This document shows, one piece after another, positions 8,912 to 18,217 of a DNA stretch of 64,000 nt. The stretch is from Oribacterium sp. oral taxon 078 str. F0262 (GTDB taxonomy: Bacteria; Bacillota; Clostridia; Lachnospirales; Lachnospiraceae): positions 66,499 to 130,498 of the forward strand of contig NZ_GG729934.1 in assembly GCF_000160135.1 (NCBI RefSeq), written 5' to 3'. The notes under the pieces were generated by a model that was not told the DNA's origin, did no database searches, and saw only the letters and a list, made by a program, of their open reading frames with translations. A program made the translations under genes and the position numbers. Position 1 is the first letter of the stretch. Each line of letters begins with the position of its first letter.

Positions 8912-10228
8912 ATGAAAGCTTACGATAAGATGAGCGTGGAAGAGCTTGAGCAGCTGATCCGCGAGCTGAAAAAGGAATACGGAAGATATCAGGCGATGGA
9001 GATGAGCCTCGACATGAGCCGCGGAAAGCCCTGCAAGGAGCAGCTCGACCTCTCCATGGGACTTATGGACGCGCTGAACAGCGATGCGGACATGTTCTGT
9101 GAGGACGGGACGGACTGCAGAAATTACGGAGTACTGAACGGGATCGCAGAGGCCAAGGTCCTGATTTCCGATATGATGGAGAACAATCCGGACAACATCA
9201 TCATCTACGGAAACTCCTCCCTGAATGTGATGTATGACTCCATTTCCCGCTCCATGACGCACGGCGTGATGGGGAATGTCCCCTGGTGCCGGCTGGATAA
9301 GGTGAAGTGGCTCTGCCCGGTCCCGGGCTATGACAGGCACTTCAGCATCACGGAGTACTTCGGAATCGAGATGATTCCGGTCCCGATGATGCCGAGCGGG
9401 CCGGATATGGCTCTTGTCGAGAGACTGGTCAGGGAGGATGAGAGCATCAAGGGGATCTGGTGCGTGCCGAAGTATTCCAACCCCCAGGGCTACAGCTACA
9501 GCGACGAGACGGTCCGGAGATTCGCGAGACTGCAGCCCGCGGCAAAGGATTTCCGGATTTACTGGGACAATGCCTACGGCGTGCATCACCTCTATGACAA
9601 GGAGCAGGACTACCTGATCGAGATCCTCGCGGAGTGCAAGAGGGCGGGGAATCCGGACCTCGTCTATAAGTTCTCCTCCACCTCGAAGATCACTTTCCCG
9701 GGTTCCGGCATCGCCGCGATCGCCGCGAGCTCCAACAATCTGGAGGATATTCAGAGACAGCTCCGCTATCAGACGATCGGCCATGATAAGGTGAATCAGC
9801 TCCGTCACGTGCGCTTCTTCGAGGATATCCATAATATGATCGAGCATATGAGGAAGCACGCGGATATCCTGCGCCCCAAGTTCGAGACTGTGGAGACGAT
9901 ACTGGAGAAAAACCTGGGAGGCCTCGGCATCGGGAGCTGGACCAAGCCGAAGGGGGGCTACTTTATCAGCTTTGATACCATGGACGGCTGCGCGAAGGAG
10001 GTGGCAGCGAAGTGCAAGAAGGCCGGCGTGAAGCTGACTCCTGCCGGTGCGACCTATCCCTACGGGAAGGACCCGCGGGATTCCAATATCCGCATCGCCC
10101 CGACCTATCCTCCGATCGAGGATCTCCGCACGGCGTCGCAGCTCTTCTGTCTCTGCGTGAAGCTTGTGAGCGCACAGCATCTTCTGAAGGAGAAGAGCAA
10201 GGGAAAGAGCGCGGAGTCCGAGGCCTGA
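8912..10228 (+). CDS. PLP-dependent aminotransferase, class I fold (type Ic aspartate aminotransferase-like)
   Basis: A fold-type I aminotransferase of 438 residues. The pyridoxal phosphate lysine lies in SSTSKITFPGSGIA. CVPKYSNPQGYSY and YWDNAYGVHHL supply the Asn and Asp/Tyr that hold the cofactor. The start SLDMSRGKPCKEQLDLS and overall pattern resemble the group called type Ic aspartate aminotransferases (Pfam Asp_aminotransf), distinct from classical AspC. The likely reaction is amino transfer between a dicarboxylic amino acid and 2-oxoglutarate, but the substrate is inferred from family likeness only. GAGGAGG precedes the ATG. The gene is monocistronic behind a large hairpin element. 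Confidence 0.85.
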   Translation: MKAYDKMSVEELEQLIRELKKEYGRYQAMEMSLDMSRGKPCKEQLDLSMGLMDALNSDADMFCEDGTDCRNYGVLNGIAEAKVLISDMMENNPDNIIIYGNSSLNVMYDSISRSMTHGVMGNVPWCRLDKVKWLCPVPGYDRHFSITEYFGIEMIPVPMMPSGPDMALVERLVREDESIKGIWCVPKYSNPQGYSYSDETVRRFARLQPAAKDFRIYWDNAYGVHHLYDKEQDYLIEILAECKRAGNPDLVYKFSSTSKITFPGSGIAAIAASSNNLEDIQRQLRYQTIGHDKVNQLRHVRFFEDIHNMIEHMRKHADILRPKFETVETILEKNLGGLGIGSWTKPKGGYFISFDTMDGCAKEVAAKCKKAGVKLTPAGATYPYGKDPRDSNIRIAPTYPPIEDLRTASQLFCLCVKLVSAQHLLKEKSKGKSAESEA

Positions 10229-10306
10229 TAAGCGGGGGAAGATCACTGCCCTCCGGGCGCAAGGAAGCGGCCGGGGGGATGTTTTTGCAGGGCACGGAGA
10301 CTTGCC

Positions 10307-12982
10307 ATGAAGGATAAGATCAATAAACTGGCCAGGGGCATAGTGGATCTCAGTGCTCCGAGCCTCTATGTCGCGGAGTCTTCTCTGGAGGGAGAGCTGG
10401 AGCCGGGGGAGAATGGGAGGTTTCGCTTGAACATTTCCTCCCGGAACGGGGTCAGCATGAAGGGGCTGGTCTACTCCGATCATATTTTTGTAAAGGTGGA
10501 GAGAGCGGCCTTCGGGGGGATCCGCAGCAGTGTTCCCCTCCTCGTCGAGGGGGGAGATCTCTCCGCCGGGGAGGAGTTAAAGGGGAAGCTCTCCGTGATA
10601 AGCAACGGAGGGGAGCTCCAGATCCCCTATTGCTTCCGCGCGAGGCTTTCTGCGGAGCTTCGGGAGATCCGGAGGCTCCGGCGCACAGAGGATTTCCTCC
10701 GCTTATATGAGGAGGATCCAAAGCTCGCCCTGCAGCTCTTTCGGAGAAAGGATTTCCGGGAGGCTCCTTTTTTGGAGGATTCACGCGCAAGGCTTTATTT
10801 TCGCGCCTTTTCCGGAAATGCCGGAAATGCAGGGAAGCGGGAGCTGCAGGAGTTTTCCGCCGCGCTGAGAAGGCAGAGCCGGGGAGCGGAAACAGAGCGG
10901 AGAGAGAGAGGAGCAGAGACCGGGACAGCTCCCTTCGGAGAGAGAAGCTTTTATCTGAGCGAGGAGGAGCTCAAGGACCCAAGGAGAGTCGAGGAGATGG
11001 CCCGCCGCCTGATCGAAGCGGATATCGCGGACCCGGAGGCCTTCCTCATTTATCAAAGAGCGATAGAGAACGGCTCCCGCCTCACAAGGCTCTACGAGTA
11101 CTGCATCTATGCCCTGCCGGACAGCGGGATTGAGCTTCCGAGGGAGCTCTATCTCTACTTCGCCTATGAGAGCCGCCTCGAGGAGAGGATGAAGCTTCCC
11201 CTTTACAGCAATGTCCTTCGGAACTTCCAGGAGGACTCCGACATTTATCAGAGCTTTGAGCGGGAGATCCAGCGCTTTGCCATCGACAAGCTTCTTGCCG
11301 GGAAGATCGATGAGCGCCTCTCCCTGATCTATGAGCGGATGATCTATCCGGACATGGTGGACCGCAGGATCGCGAGGGTTCTGCCGCAGCTGCTCTACAC
11401 CTGTGAGGTCTTTGTGGAGGATCCCAGGATGAAGAAGCTCATCCTGCTGCAGCCGGAGCTTCGCCGGGAGGAGAGCTTCCCGATCCGGGACGGACGGGTC
11501 TTTTTCCCGCAGTATTTCCCGGAGGCCGTCATCCTCTTTCAGGATGAGGAGGGGAGGCGCTACGGGGGGGTACCCTATGAGAAGCGGCGCCTTCTGCATA
11601 AGCCGGAGCTGGAGAAGCGCTGCATGGAGCTTGTCCCGGAGCAGGTCTTTTTCCGCCTTCTCCGGGCGGAGCAGGTGCTCCGAAACGGGATCCGGAGCAC
11701 AGCGGAGCTCGCCTTCCTGGAAAAGGAATCGGAGAGTCCCTTGATCTCCTCGGACTTTCGCCATGCGATCCTGGTATCCGTTCTCCGCTGCCACAGCAAG
11801 CTCACGGAGCGGGAGGCGGCCTCCCTTACGAAGAGGGATCTGGACTATCTGAAGGGGATCGCAAAGGAGGGGAAGAGCCTCGGGGAGAGGACGCTTCTTT
11901 TTTCTGATCTTCTGAAGCGGGGGGAGTATGAGAGCGCTTCGGAGCTCCTTCTGTCCCACAGAATCGGATGGGACAGGCTTCTCATCTCCGATTTCTTTCA
12001 CGGGAGCATGGAGAGGGAGAGCCATGAGGAGCTCTTTTTGCTGGAGGGGAAGAAGCTCTTTGACAGCGGAGCCGGGGATTTCACTCTCCTTCAGTTCCTG
12101 CTGGAGCATTATAATGGTCTTTCCGACGAGATGGATCGGATCCTCAGAAGGGCGCTGGAGAAGGAGAGAGGAGAGGACGCGAGAGAGACAGGCGGCTTCC
12201 GGGAGGCGGAGCGAAGCATGGCGGAGCGCCTGCTCGCCCAGCTCCTTTTTACGGAGCGCAGGGAGAAGCTGGATGAGGTCTACGACATCTATGCCTCTCT
12301 CGGGGGCGGGGAGCTCCTTAAGAGAGCGTGGCTCAGTCAGAGGGCTGCGGACTATTTTCTGCTCGGAAGCTCTGTCCCCGAGCGCATCTTTCAGCTTCTG
12401 GGAGAGGAGATCGACAGCGAGAGCAGGATTGAAAAGATCCCGCTTCTCTACCTCCTCTCTCTGAGCCTTCATTACTCGGAGAAGAAGTCTCTCACGGAGA
12501 AGGAGAGGGAGATTCTATCCAGGATCCTGAGGGAGCTCAGGAGGAAAAACATCTTTTTCCGCTATATGGAGAAGTTCCGCGATTCGCCGCTGCTCCCGGA
12601 GCTTCCGGCAGGGCGGAACTTTCTGGAGTATCGGGGGGAGAGAGAGGGAAAGCCGAGGCTCTTCGTGCGGATCCTCCCGGGGGAGAAGAACTTCCACGAG
12701 GAGGAATTTCAGCGGGCCTTTCAGAATATCTATACCGCCGCTCTGCCCCTTTTTGCGGGGGAGGAGGCGGAGTATCGGATCTATGAGGGGAACGGAACGG
12801 AGCCGGTAAAGAGCGGAAGCATACGTCCGGAGAGGACGGCCGGCTGGGCGGAAAACGGTCTCTTCGGCCTGCTGGATCGGATGGGGCGCCTCTATGAAGA
12901 GGGAAGAGGAGAGGAGCTCAGGGACACCATGCTTCTCTATCTGGAGAAGGAAGCCATGATCGAGACACTCTTTTCCGACTGA
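10307..12982 (+). CDS. Large DUF5717-like protein of unknown function
   Basis: An 891-residue cytosolic-looking protein with no signal peptide or membrane segment. The N-terminal 130 residues look like a beta-sandwich (GRFRLNISSRNGVSMKGLVY, then LSVISNGGELQIPYCF). The rest is mostly alpha-helical, with repeated short helical pairs reminiscent of TPR/HEAT solenoids, and a beta-rich end (LEYRGEREGKPRLFVRILPG). I recognise it as resembling DUF5717, a family I know from Lachnospiraceae; that assignment is from memory of sequence pattern. It precedes the actin/Hsp70-like and TPR genes, and the three together look like a functional set. A weak site (CGGAG) precedes the ATG. Confidence 0.7.
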   Translation: MKDKINKLARGIVDLSAPSLYVAESSLEGELEPGENGRFRLNISSRNGVSMKGLVYSDHIFVKVERAAFGGIRSSVPLLVEGGDLSAGEELKGKLSVISNGGELQIPYCFRARLSAELREIRRLRRTEDFLRLYEEDPKLALQLFRRKDFREAPFLEDSRARLYFRAFSGNAGNAGKRELQEFSAALRRQSRGAETERRERGAETGTAPFGERSFYLSEEELKDPRRVEEMARRLIEADIADPEAFLIYQRAIENGSRLTRLYEYCIYALPDSGIELPRELYLYFAYESRLEERMKLPLYSNVLRNFQEDSDIYQSFEREIQRFAIDKLLAGKIDERLSLIYERMIYPDMVDRRIARVLPQLLYTCEVFVEDPRMKKLILLQPELRREESFPIRDGRVFFPQYFPEAVILFQDEEGRRYGGVPYEKRRLLHKPELEKRCMELVPEQVFFRLLRAEQVLRNGIRSTAELAFLEKESESPLISSDFRHAILVSVLRCHSKLTEREAASLTKRDLDYLKGIAKEGKSLGERTLLFSDLLKRGEYESASELLLSHRIGWDRLLISDFFHGSMERESHEELFLLEGKKLFDSGAGDFTLLQFLLEHYNGLSDEMDRILRRALEKERGEDARETGGFREAERSMAERLLAQLLFTERREKLDEVYDIYASLGGGELLKRAWLSQRAADYFLLGSSVPERIFQLLGEEIDSESRIEKIPLLYLLSLSLHYSEKKSLTEKEREILSRILRELRRKNIFFRYMEKFRDSPLLPELPAGRNFLEYRGEREGKPRLFVRILPGEKNFHEEEFQRAFQNIYTAALPLFAGEEAEYRIYEGNGTEPVKSGSIRPERTAGWAENGLFGLLDRMGRLYEEGRGEELRDTMLLYLEKEAMIETLFSD

Positions 12983-12988
12983 CGAGGG

Positions 12989-13037
12989 CTGATGGGCATT
13001 CGCGTTTTGGCCCCCCGAGCTATACTTGTCCCATCAG
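12989..13037 (+). repeat. Inverted repeat in the gap before the actin-like gene
   Basis: CTGATGGG (12989-12996) pairs perfectly with CCCATCAG (13030-13037) around a 33-nt loop. It begins seven bases after the DUF5717-like stop codon and precedes the promoter at 13065. No uridine run follows, so a terminator role is doubtful; it could stabilise the upstream mRNA end. Confidence 0.45.
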
Positions 13038-13064
13038 GCGGAGAAGGGCAGGTGCGATTCCTTT

Positions 13065-13093
13065 TTGACAGGGAGAGTTATACTTTATATACG
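13065..13093 (+). promoter_or_regulatory. Promoter for the actin-like/TPR gene pair
   Basis: TTGACA (13065-13070) is a perfect -35, separated by 17 bp from TATACG (13088-13093). The implied start point near 13100 gives a leader of about 60 nt before the actin-like gene. It indicates that the actin-like and TPR genes can be expressed independently of the DUF5717-like gene. Confidence 0.7.
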
Positions 13094-13161
13094 AAAAGAT
13101 ACGAAATGGGAAGACGAAACGGGCGGAAGAGGCGGAGAAGGACAGCGGGAGGATGCGGGAG

Positions 13162-14601
13162 ATGGTAATGGAAGAGACGGAGAGACGGATCGGCCTGTCC
13201 CTTGGGGAGAGGCGCACGGCTCTTTGTACGGATGGGGGGAGGAAGCAGCTTTCCTTCCCCACTGTGCTCTGCCGATCAAAGCGGGGAGAGGAATGGAGGA
13301 TCGGGGAGGCTGCTCTGGAGATGGGCCGGGAGGGCTCCGGTTTCCTGCTGGAGCAGCTTTTTTCCCTTTACCGAAAGGGAGAGAGCGCGTCGCTCGGGGA
13401 TCGGAAATACAGCGCAGAGGAGCTCATGGAGACCTTTCTCCGACTCGTCCTGGAGGAAGCCGGCGGAGGGGAGAAAAGAGACGGGAAAGAAGAGGAGGGG
13501 GAGAGCGGAGAGCAGGAGGAGAGCGGAGAGCAGGAGCAGGGCCCGGAGGCCCTGATCGAGGAGATCGAGGATGCGGCTTTGGAGCCGGAGGATTCTCCCG
13601 TTTCCGAAGAAGCGGAGGCAGAAGCGGAGGAGGAGTCCGGCGGAGAGGCTTTTCCGGATTTTCTGCCCGGGAGATCGATCCTCGTCGTCTCGCTCCGCTT
13701 CATGGACCAGGCGCTCATGGAGCGGCTCCGCGCTCTCCTTTCCGCCATGCTCGGAGAGAGCTTTGAGCTATGCATCCTCACGCACACAGAGAGCTTCATC
13801 CACTATATGCTGAGGCAGGAAAAGCTCCTCTATAACCGAAAGGTCGGGATGTTTGAGCTCGAGGACCGAAGCCTTTCTTACTATGAGCTCCGCGTCACAC
13901 AGGGGGCGAAGAAGTGCGCCTTCGCGTTTTCCGAGCCGCAGGACGAGTCCATCTCGCTGGAGGCCTTGGAGACGGAGTCCGGGCAGAAGACGGGGGACAG
14001 GATCCTGCGAAGACTTGCGGAGAGAAAGCTGCAAAAGGGAAACTACGGTCTTGTGATGCTCTGCGGAAAGGGCTTCGAGAATACGGACTTTGCGAGAAAC
14101 TTCATGTCCTATCTCCTGAAGGGGAGGAAGGTGTGCACGGAGCAGCAGCTCATTGCCCTGGGAGCGCTCTACTACAGCGAGGTGCTTGCCGCGGAGAGGA
14201 CGGAGGACTGCAGACTTCTCTGTGACAGCAGGGTCTGCTGCGATATTTCCCTCCGGGTCAGCGTGCGGGAACGGGACAAGAGCCTGATTCTGGCCTCCGC
14301 CGGGGAGCCCTGGATGGGGCTTTCCACCGAGCACGAGCTGATCCTGGACGGCCAGAACTATATTGATTTTCGCTTAAGTCCCGCGAGCTCGATGGGGAGT
14401 GCCTCACAGCTTCGCATGCATCTGAACGGCTTCCCGGAGAGGAAGGACCGGAGCGTGCGGATCGTCCTTAAGACGAGCTTTCCGGATGGGGAGCATTTCC
14501 GGGTCGAAGTGAGGGACGATGGCTTCGGGGAGATCTATCCCTCCAGCGGGGCGGTTCTGACGGAGGAGCTGGATCTTAGAAAAACGGCGGGAGGAGCGTA
14601 A
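13162..14601 (+). CDS. Divergent actin/Hsp70-like ATPase-fold protein (DUF5716-like)
   Basis: The N-terminus (RIGLSLGERRTALCTDGG, then SFPTVLCR and WRIGEAALE) follows the beta-hairpin and phosphate-1 pattern of Hsp70/actin-like proteins, but the usual DxGT is replaced by SLGE. An acidic linker (about residues 100-155) interrupts the fold. After it, ILVVSLRFMDQALMERLRALL and FELCILTHTESFIHYML resemble the second subdomain, and YGLVMLCGKGFENTDF a phosphate-2 region. The last 110 residues are beta-rich and resemble an Hsp70 substrate-binding domain. Whether it binds ATP is uncertain. I recognise the DUF5716 family by pattern only. ATGs at 13153 and 13168 are alternatives; GGGAGG favours 13162. 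It overlaps the TPR gene by one base. Confidence 0.7.
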   Translation: MVMEETERRIGLSLGERRTALCTDGGRKQLSFPTVLCRSKRGEEWRIGEAALEMGREGSGFLLEQLFSLYRKGESASLGDRKYSAEELMETFLRLVLEEAGGGEKRDGKEEEGESGEQEESGEQEQGPEALIEEIEDAALEPEDSPVSEEAEAEAEEESGGEAFPDFLPGRSILVVSLRFMDQALMERLRALLSAMLGESFELCILTHTESFIHYMLRQEKLLYNRKVGMFELEDRSLSYYELRVTQGAKKCAFAFSEPQDESISLEALETESGQKTGDRILRRLAERKLQKGNYGLVMLCGKGFENTDFARNFMSYLLKGRKVCTEQQLIALGALYYSEVLAAERTEDCRLLCDSRVCCDISLRVSVRERDKSLILASAGEPWMGLSTEHELILDGQNYIDFRLSPASSMGSASQLRMHLNGFPERKDRSVRIVLKTSFPDGEHFRVEVRDDGFGEIYPSSGAVLTEELDLRKTAGGA

Positions 14602-15386
14602 TGGGACTGATCCTTTGCACGAAGAAGGCGGAGCATCCCTTCTACTATGAGACTCTGGATAAAAATCTCTGGAGCATGCAGGAGCTCTGCTATGTGCTTT
14701 TGCATTATCCGGTCCTCCTGCCGGAGAGCATTGTGGATGAAAAGCTCTGCCAATGGCTCCAGGAGGAGCTCGGCTTTTCCTATCTCGCGGAGAAGCTGAA
14801 GAGCTATATCGGACAGGAGGAGAAGTGGAATCTCGCCCTGCTCCGCATCCTGCGGGAGGGAAATTACTGTGCGGAGTGGGAGCTGAGGGAATACGAGCAG
14901 AGGCTCGCCGCGATCCGGGTCCTCTCCCCCGCGGAATTTTCGGAGAAGCAGGGGGATGCGTACCTTTCCCTCAAGCGTTACCGGAAGGCCGCGGAGGCCT
15001 ATCAGAAGGCGGAGTCGGAGGAGCACAGCCCGACGAGGAAGAGAAAGCTGGCGGACAGCTATGTGGCGCTCACCCGCTTCCATCAGGCCGGTGAGATCTA
15101 TGAGGAGCTCTATCAGAGTGAGAAGATGAAGGAGGCTCTGAAGCGGCTCTATTTTCTCGGGCGGCTGGAGCCCTCGGAGAACCGGGGGAGAAGATATGCG
15201 AAGGACTTCCGGGAGGCGGGGAAGGAGGCCTGGGACCGACAATATGCCGCGGCGAGAAAGAATGCGGAAAATACAGAGAAGATCAAACGGCTCCGTGCGC
15301 TCTATGAGAAGGATCCGAAGGATTTCTGCCGCCTGGCGGGGGAGGAGATCGGAAGATGGAAGGCGGAGTACCGGAGCAGAAATTGA
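14601..15386 (+). CDS. TPR-like helical protein paired with the actin-like gene
   Basis: A soluble protein of 261 residues. The N-terminal third (LWSMQELCYVLLHYPVLLPE) is helical and I do not recognise it. The middle and C-terminal parts show TPR spacing (GDAYLSLKRYRKAAEAYQKA, LADSYVALTRFHQAGEIYEE). Its ATG shares one base with the preceding stop (TAATG), so translation is coupled to the actin-like gene, a strong hint that the two products work together. By analogy with Hsp70-TPR partnerships it may be a co-factor, but that is inference. valS follows after 58 bp. Confidence 0.75.
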   Translation: MGLILCTKKAEHPFYYETLDKNLWSMQELCYVLLHYPVLLPESIVDEKLCQWLQEELGFSYLAEKLKSYIGQEEKWNLALLRILREGNYCAEWELREYEQRLAAIRVLSPAEFSEKQGDAYLSLKRYRKAAEAYQKAESEEHSPTRKRKLADSYVALTRFHQAGEIYEELYQSEKMKEALKRLYFLGRLEPSENRGRRYAKDFREAGKEAWDRQYAAARKNAENTEKIKRLRALYEKDPKDFCRLAGEEIGRWKAEYRSRN

Positions 15387-15444
15387 GCGCGCCGCCGGAA
15401 AGCGGCACAGGATTTTCAGCGGATACAGTTGAGGGAGAAGACGA

Positions 15445-18159
15445 ATGAAAGAACTGGCAAAAACCTATTGCCCGGAGGAAGTGGAGGAGCGCATCTATGA
15501 GATGTGGCTTAAGGGGGGATATTTCCACGCGGAGGTCAATCCGAAGAAGAAGCCCTATACGATTATGATGCCGCCGCCCAATATCACCGGGCAGCTCCAC
15601 ATGGGGCATGCCTTGGACAACACGCTCCAGGACAGTCTGATCCGCTGGAAGAGGATGGAGGGCTATGAAGCCCTCTGGCAGCCCGGCTGCGATCACGCCG
15701 CGATCGCGACGGAGGTCAGAGTCACGAATGAGCTGAAGGCGCGGGGAATCGACAAGCATGCACTCGGCAGAGAGGGCTTTTTAAAGGAGGCCTGGAGCTG
15801 GAAGGAGGAGTACGAGAAGCGGATCGTGAATCAGCTTCACAAGATCGGATCCTCCGCGGACTGGGACAGACTTCGCTTTACGATGGATGAGGGCTGCTCC
15901 CGGGCCGTGCAGACGGCCTTTCTCTCCCTCTACAGAAAGGGCTATATCTACCGCGGCTCCCGCATCGTGAATTACTGTCCGCACTGCAGGACCTCCCTCT
16001 CCGACGCCGAGGTGGTCCATGAGGAGCAGGACGGCTTCTTTTGGCATATCAACTATCCCATCGTCGGAGAAGAGGGGAGATTCGTGGAGATCGCGACGAC
16101 CCGCCCGGAGACCCTGCTCGGGGACAGCGCGGTCGCGGTCAATCCGGAGGATGAGAGATATCGGGACCTTGTGGGCAAGGAGCTGATCCTTCCGATCACG
16201 GGGCGGAGGATCCCGGTGATCGCGGACAGCTATGTGGATCGGGATTTCGGGACCGGCTGTGTGAAGATCACCCCGGCCCACGACCCGAATGATTTCGAGG
16301 TCGGAAAGCGCCACGGGCTCCCGGAGATCAATATCTTAAATGACGATGCCTCGATTCATCTTCCCGGCTCGAAGTACGACGGCATGGATCGCTACGAGGC
16401 CAGGAAGCAGATCGTGGAGGATCTGAAGGCGGAGGGACTTTTGGTAAAGGTCGTGCCGCATCGGCACAATGTGGGGACTCACGACCGCTGCGGGACCACG
16501 GTGGAGCCCATGGTAAAGCCCCAGTGGTTTGTCCGGATGGAGGAGCTCGCGAAGCCTGCGATCGAGGCGCTTAAGAGCGGAGAGCTCCGCTTTATCCCGG
16601 AAAATTACGGAAAGACCTATCTCCACTGGCTGGAAAATATTCGCGACTGGTGCATTTCGAGGCAGCTTTGGTGGGGACACAGGATCCCGGCCTATTACTG
16701 CGATGACTGCGGGGAGCTGATCGTCTCCGAGGAAGCGCCGAAGTGCTGCGAAAAATGCGGCTCTACTCATTTTCATCAGGACGAGGACACGCTGGACACC
16801 TGGTTTTCCAGCGCGCTCTGGCCCTTTGAGACGCTCGGCTGGCCGGAAAAGACGGCGGAGCTCTCCTATTTCTACCCGACGGATGTCCTTGTCACGGCCT
16901 ATGACATCATCTTCTTCTGGGTTGTCCGCATGGTCTTCTCCGGGATCGAGCAGACCGGAAAGCTCCCCTTCCGCCATGTCCTGATCCACGGCCTGGTCCG
17001 GGACGATCAGGGTCGGAAGATGAGTAAATCCCTCGGAAACGGCATCGACCCCCTGGAGGTCATCAGAAAATACGGGGCGGATGCGCTTCGCATGACGCTT
17101 CTCAGCGGAAACGCGCCGGGAAATGACATGCGCTTCTACTGGTCGAAGGCCGAGGCGGGCAGAAACTTCATGAACAAGGTCTGGAATGCCTCCCGCTTTA
17201 TCATGATGAATCTGGACGAGGAGAGCCTCTCTGTCCTCCGGGGAGAGGGGGGCGGAGAGCTGGATGCCATCCTGGAGAGAAGCCGCCCGAAGGAGCTCTA
17301 TGCGGCGGACCGCTGGATTCTCTCCCGCATGAATCATACTGCGCAGGAGATCGAGAGAAACCTCTCCTCCTATGATCTCGGCATCGCCCTGGATAAGATC
17401 CAGAGCTTCCTCTGGGAGGAGTTTTGCGACTGGTTCATCGAGATGGTGAAGCCGCGCCTTCACGGGGAGGACAGGGAGAGCCGGATCGCCGCGCTCTGGA
17501 CGCTCTGTGAGGTGCTCATGTGCTCTCTGAAGCTTCTGCACCCCTTCTGCCCCTTCATCACGGAGGAAATTTACGACACGCTCTCTGAGCTCTTCCTCGC
17601 GGAGGGGAAGGTCCCGCTTATGAGGAGCAGATGGGTTTTCTACCGGGAGGATTTCAACTTCCCGGAGGACGAGGAGGAGATCGAGGCCGTGAAGGAGGCC
17701 GTCCGCGCGATCCGCGCCGTCCGAAACGAGATGAACGCCGCGCCCTCCCGGAAGACCAGAGTTTATCTTGTGAGCGGGGACAGCCGTGTAAGAAAAATGT
17801 TTCGGCATAGTAAGGTATTCTTCGCTACCCTTGCCTTCGCCTCCGATGTTATAATTCAGGACGACAGGAATGGAATCGCAGAGGGCTCTGTCTCCGTTGT
17901 GATCCCGAAGGCGAATATCTACATCCCGCTCGAAGAACTTGTGGATATTAAAAAGGAGCTGGAACGACTCGGGAAGGAAGAGAAGCGTCTTCTCGGAGAG
18001 ATCAGCCGCTCGGAGGGGATGCTCTCCAATGAGCGCTTTGTCCAGAAGGCGCCGGAGGAAAAGGTCAAAGAGGAGAGGAGCAAGCTGCAAAAATATCAAG
18101 AGATGCTCACGGCTCTCCGGGAGAGGCTTTCACAGCTTCGGGGGAGTGCTGCGCTCTGA
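15445..18159 (+). CDS. valS: Valyl-tRNA synthetase
   Basis: Charges tRNA-Val with valine. It is a class I synthetase with the HIGH-type motif HMGH at residues 52-55 inside PPPNITGQLHMGHALDNT, and the KMSKS loop at about 525-529 (GRKMSKSLGNG). The CP1 editing domain is marked by TTRPETLLGDSAVAVNPED, and an Ile/Val-type segment SRQLWWGHRIPAYYC contains zinc-ligand cysteines that continue in EEAPKCCEKCGSTHF. The C-terminal coiled coil (LVDIKKELERLGKEEKRLLG) is typical of ValS. With 904 residues it is complete. No T-box fits in the 58-bp upstream gap. Confidence 0.97.
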   Translation: MKELAKTYCPEEVEERIYEMWLKGGYFHAEVNPKKKPYTIMMPPPNITGQLHMGHALDNTLQDSLIRWKRMEGYEALWQPGCDHAAIATEVRVTNELKARGIDKHALGREGFLKEAWSWKEEYEKRIVNQLHKIGSSADWDRLRFTMDEGCSRAVQTAFLSLYRKGYIYRGSRIVNYCPHCRTSLSDAEVVHEEQDGFFWHINYPIVGEEGRFVEIATTRPETLLGDSAVAVNPEDERYRDLVGKELILPITGRRIPVIADSYVDRDFGTGCVKITPAHDPNDFEVGKRHGLPEINILNDDASIHLPGSKYDGMDRYEARKQIVEDLKAEGLLVKVVPHRHNVGTHDRCGTTVEPMVKPQWFVRMEELAKPAIEALKSGELRFIPENYGKTYLHWLENIRDWCISRQLWWGHRIPAYYCDDCGELIVSEEAPKCCEKCGSTHFHQDEDTLDTWFSSALWPFETLGWPEKTAELSYFYPTDVLVTAYDIIFFWVVRMVFSGIEQTGKLPFRHVLIHGLVRDDQGRKMSKSLGNGIDPLEVIRKYGADALRMTLLSGNAPGNDMRFYWSKAEAGRNFMNKVWNASRFIMMNLDEESLSVLRGEGGGELDAILERSRPKELYAADRWILSRMNHTAQEIERNLSSYDLGIALDKIQSFLWEEFCDWFIEMVKPRLHGEDRESRIAALWTLCEVLMCSLKLLHPFCPFITEEIYDTLSELFLAEGKVPLMRSRWVFYREDFNFPEDEEEIEAVKEAVRAIRAVRNEMNAAPSRKTRVYLVSGDSRVRKMFRHSKVFFATLAFASDVIIQDDRNGIAEGSVSVVIPKANIYIPLEELVDIKKELERLGKEEKRLLGEISRSEGMLSNERFVQKAPEEKVKEERSKLQKYQEMLTALRERLSQLRGSAAL

Positions 18160-18162
18160 ATG

Positions 18163-18200
18163 CCGGCGGAGGACGCTTTTTCATAGTTTCCCTCTGCCGG
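18163..18200 (+). repeat. Hairpin between valS and the wall-binding protein gene
   Basis: CCGGCGGAGG (18163-18172) pairs over ten positions, one of them G.U, with CCTCTGCCGG (18191-18200). TTTTT lies in the loop, not after the stem. It starts four bases after the valS stop. It probably protects or separates the two messages; a terminator role is not supported by the position of the T run. Confidence 0.4.
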
Positions 18201-18217
18201 AAGGTATGGAGGGTAAA

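Noticed and set aside
16336-18099. Long antisense frame opposite valS, and similar ones opposite the aminotransferase, ppdK and DUF5717-like genes
   Set aside because: GC-rich, purine-loaded coding strands suppress stops on the opposite strand. These frames lack start signals and recognisable motifs, and the sense genes are certain.
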